A DNA stretch of 8,092 bases. Source: Desulfobacteraceae bacterium UBA5623 (lineage in GTDB: Bacteria; Desulfobacterota; DSM-4660; Desulfatiglandales; Desulfatiglandaceae). Shown here piece by piece: positions 6,302 to 8,092 of the stretch. A program made the translations under genes and the position numbers. Below the pieces are notes generated by a model. That model was not told the DNA's origin and did no database searches. It was given only the letters and a program-made list of their open reading frames with translations. Positions within the stretch are counted from its first letter, which is position 1. Every line of letters starts with the position of its first letter. The DNA lies in assembly GCA_002424495.1 (NCBI GenBank), contig DIKH01000370.1, positions 1 to 8,092 on the forward strand, written 5' to 3'.

Positions 6302-7851
6302 CACCCTTTCTGTCTTGCACCTTGCCAGTATTTATCTCTTAGTTCTCTCTTGTTTATCTTTCCGCTTGATGTCCTTGGAAGGTCATGGGCAAAATCTATT
6401 GATGTGGGTTTTTTATAGGAGGCAAGGCGTGACCTGCAAAAATCTATCAGTTCTTTTTCCGTTACACGAGAGCCATTCTTCAATTCAACAACTGCCTTAA
6501 CAGTCTCCCCCCATTTTTGATCAGGAACCCCTATTACGGCGGCCTGGCTGACTGCTTCGTGTTGATAAAGTGTTTCTTCTACTTCCCTTGAGGATATATT
6601 AATTCCGCCGCTGATGATGATGTCCTTTTTCCTGTCAACAATGTATATGAACCCTTCCTCATCCATGGTAGCCAGGTCTCCGGTATAGAACCATCCATCT
6701 TTTATTGTCTTTGCCGTTTCTGAAGGATTCTTCCAATAGCCTTTTGAAAGTGTTTCACCCTTGATAATTATCTCCCCGATTTCATCCTTTCCCCAATTAA
6801 TGTCTCTGCCTTCGGCGTCAATTACCCTGATATCCATGTACGTCATAGCCTTTCCGACGGATCCGAACCTCTTTTGTCTTGCTTCAGGCCCCACAGTGTA
6901 GACATCTTCAGGCTGTAAGATCAGACCGGTTGCATTGGTCTCTGTAAGCCCATAGGTAGACACACCTACATCCCCCAGCACCTGGTTTGCCTTTTGCCAT
7001 AAGGCAACAGGCATGGGCGCGGATGTAAAGCCTATGGAACGTATGCTGTCCAGGCGATACCTTGTAATATCAGGTTGCGTAATAAGCAGGTTGATTATTG
7101 TCGGCCCCGTTGAACATATCGAGACCTTTTCCCTTTCAATCAGCTCAAGAGTTCCGGCCGGCTCAAAATTTGTCACCACAACCTTGCATCCCCTGAGAAA
7201 GGGAATGAATTTCGAACCGCCCGCTGCGAAAAAAAGCCTCCCCAAAAACAGATAATTATCTGTCGGCGTCACCCTCCATTCCAGTGAAAGTATGAGCGCC
7301 GCCATAAAGCAGGCACCTTGAGACAGGCATGCGCCCTTGGGATTTCCGGTCGTACCGCTGGTATAGCTTATGGAAAAAATATCATCCGGGCTGACATCGC
7401 TTTGCATGTCTCTTGAACTGCTGTTTTTGATCAGATGCTCATAGTCGTATTTGCAGTCATGGTCTTCAAGCCCTATGAAATGCATTATCCCCGGGCATTT
7501 TTCTTTTAAGACATCCTTTTTTTTCAGATAGTTTTTGCCGCAAAAAAGAACGACAGGTTCGGCGTTGAGTACCAATCCCTTTAATTCCGCCGCCGTAAGC
7601 ATGGAGTTTAACGGCACAAGAATAAAACCTGCCTGGGCCGCGGCAAGGTAGATCTCAAGATACCTGTGTGAATTATCGGAAAGGATGGCGATCCTTTCCC
7701 CTTTTTTTACCCCAAGGCCCAAAAGAGCATTGACCAGCGCATTAACCCTAGAGAGGGTCTCTTGCCAGGTAAAGCTGCGCCCATCAAATACCAGGCTGGT
7801 CTTCTTCGGATAAAGCCTCGCGTTTCTTCTAAGTATTTCTCCAAGCACCAT
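6301..7851 (-). CDS. Class I acyl-CoA synthetase (AMP-dependent synthetase/ligase)
   Basis: The 516-residue ANL-superfamily enzyme converts a carboxylic acid, ATP and CoA to acyl-CoA through an acyl-adenylate. Core motifs in order: P-loop 'YTSGTTGNPKG' (163-173), 'YGLTET' (300-305), 'YTGD' (389-392), hinge 'DRKKD' (406-410) with 'GGINISSREVE' after it, and 'PRTSSGKINK' (492-501) with the catalytic lysine K498. The length is normal for FadD-like and aryl-CoA ligases. Substrate cannot be read from sequence; fatty or aromatic acids are both possible. The frame is open upstream to 8076, but the added 75 residues are basic, proline-rich and unlike the family. AGGAGA at 7861-7866 precedes the ATG at 7851 by nine bases, and 'MVLGEILRRNARLYP' is a typical N-terminus. 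Cytoplasmic, monocistronic as far as seen. Confidence 0.92.
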   Translation of the reverse strand: MVLGEILRRNARLYPKKTSLVFDGRSFTWQETLSRVNALVNALLGLGVKKGERIAILSDNSHRYLEIYLAAAQAGFILVPLNSMLTAAELKGLVLNAEPVVLFCGKNYLKKKDVLKEKCPGIMHFIGLEDHDCKYDYEHLIKNSSSRDMQSDVSPDDIFSISYTSGTTGNPKGACLSQGACFMAALILSLEWRVTPTDNYLFLGRLFFAAGGSKFIPFLRGCKVVVTNFEPAGTLELIEREKVSICSTGPTIINLLITQPDITRYRLDSIRSIGFTSAPMPVALWQKANQVLGDVGVSTYGLTETNATGLILQPEDVYTVGPEARQKRFGSVGKAMTYMDIRVIDAEGRDINWGKDEIGEIIIKGETLSKGYWKNPSETAKTIKDGWFYTGDLATMDEEGFIYIVDRKKDIIISGGINISSREVEETLYQHEAVSQAAVIGVPDQKWGETVKAVVELKNGSRVTEKELIDFCRSRLASYKKPTSIDFAHDLPRTSSGKINKRELRDKYWQGARQKG

Positions 7852-7938
7852 TAACACACATCTCCTGGAGCCGATTCTCAAACCGGCCCGGAAAAGGGGT
7901 AACTTCTCAAAAGTCCGGGTGTGAGCGGGCAGGGGTGG

Positions 7939-8019
7939 GGGGCTGTTTTGAATTGCGCATATCTTTAAGTCATTCCAAGCAACGGCAGCATAAGCCCGAA
8001 ATTTTTTCTGAACAGCCCC
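7939..8019. repeat. 81-bp segment bounded by 9-bp inverted repeats
   Basis: GGGGCTGTT at 7939-7947 and AACAGCCCC at 8011-8019 are exact reverse complements separated by 63 bases. A second short inverted pair lies next to it (CCCGGA at 7887-7892 with TCCGGG at 7914-7919). The region is upstream of the acyl-CoA synthetase start and could be a degraded insertion or dispersed repeat, or part of its regulatory region. No flanking duplication is seen, and nothing resembling a clean promoter was found in 7852-8092. Confidence 0.35.
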
Positions 8020-8092
8020 ATAGGACTTACCCCGCTTGAGCCTCCATCCTCTCTGCCTGTCCCGCGAGTTATTCATGGTTATGGGGGCGTTG

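Overview
The window looks like a chromosomal segment from a Gram-negative, anaerobe-type proteobacterium, most likely a Desulfobacterota (deltaproteobacterial) lineage. This is inferred from the style of the proteins (a MoxR/CoxE-like pair, a periplasmic Do-family protease with signal peptide, a class I acyl-CoA ligase) and from intergenic DNA crowded with short palindromic repeats. No rRNA, tRNA or lineage-specific marker is present to confirm it.

Layout. (1) Positions 17-670, minus strand: a secreted PQQ-like beta-propeller protein that appears cut short. (2) Positions 671-2499: about 1.8 kb with almost no intact coding sequence. It holds a (GATA)9 tandem repeat, an imperfect palindrome at 1225-1377, a second dispersed-type repeat around 1460-1575, a small intact DUF2283 gene with its own promoter (1658-1935), a decayed fragment that looks like the C-terminal part of a DUF2442 protein, and a 142-bp MITE-like palindrome (2071-2212) flanked by TATTTA duplications at the end of that fragment. 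(3) Positions 2500-4545, plus strand: a two-gene operon encoding a MoxR/CbbQ-type AAA+ ATPase and a CoxE-like VWA protein, six bases apart. (4) Positions 4793-6241, plus strand: a DegP/DegQ (Do) serine protease with two PDZ domains. (5) Positions 6260-6301: a strong terminator, symmetrical enough to serve both convergent genes. (6) Positions 6301-7851, minus strand: an acyl-CoA synthetase, with an upstream region (7852-8092) that contains further inverted repeats.

The ATPase and VWA protein should act together as a cytoplasmic chaperone or activase, as known for NorQ/NorD, CbbQ/CbbO and CoxD/CoxE, but no client enzyme is visible here. The protease performs envelope protein quality control, and the ligase activates a carboxylic acid with ATP and CoA. 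Apart from the ATPase/VWA pair, nothing ties the genes into one pathway. I see no clearly new multi-gene system. The most unusual material is the repeat-dense 1.1-2.3 kb region, especially the palindromic element with apparent target-site duplication and the decayed small-protein gene beside it. Three start sites were moved downstream of the longest open frame (2500, 4793, 7851) because each has a good Shine-Dalgarno and the family-typical N-terminus.
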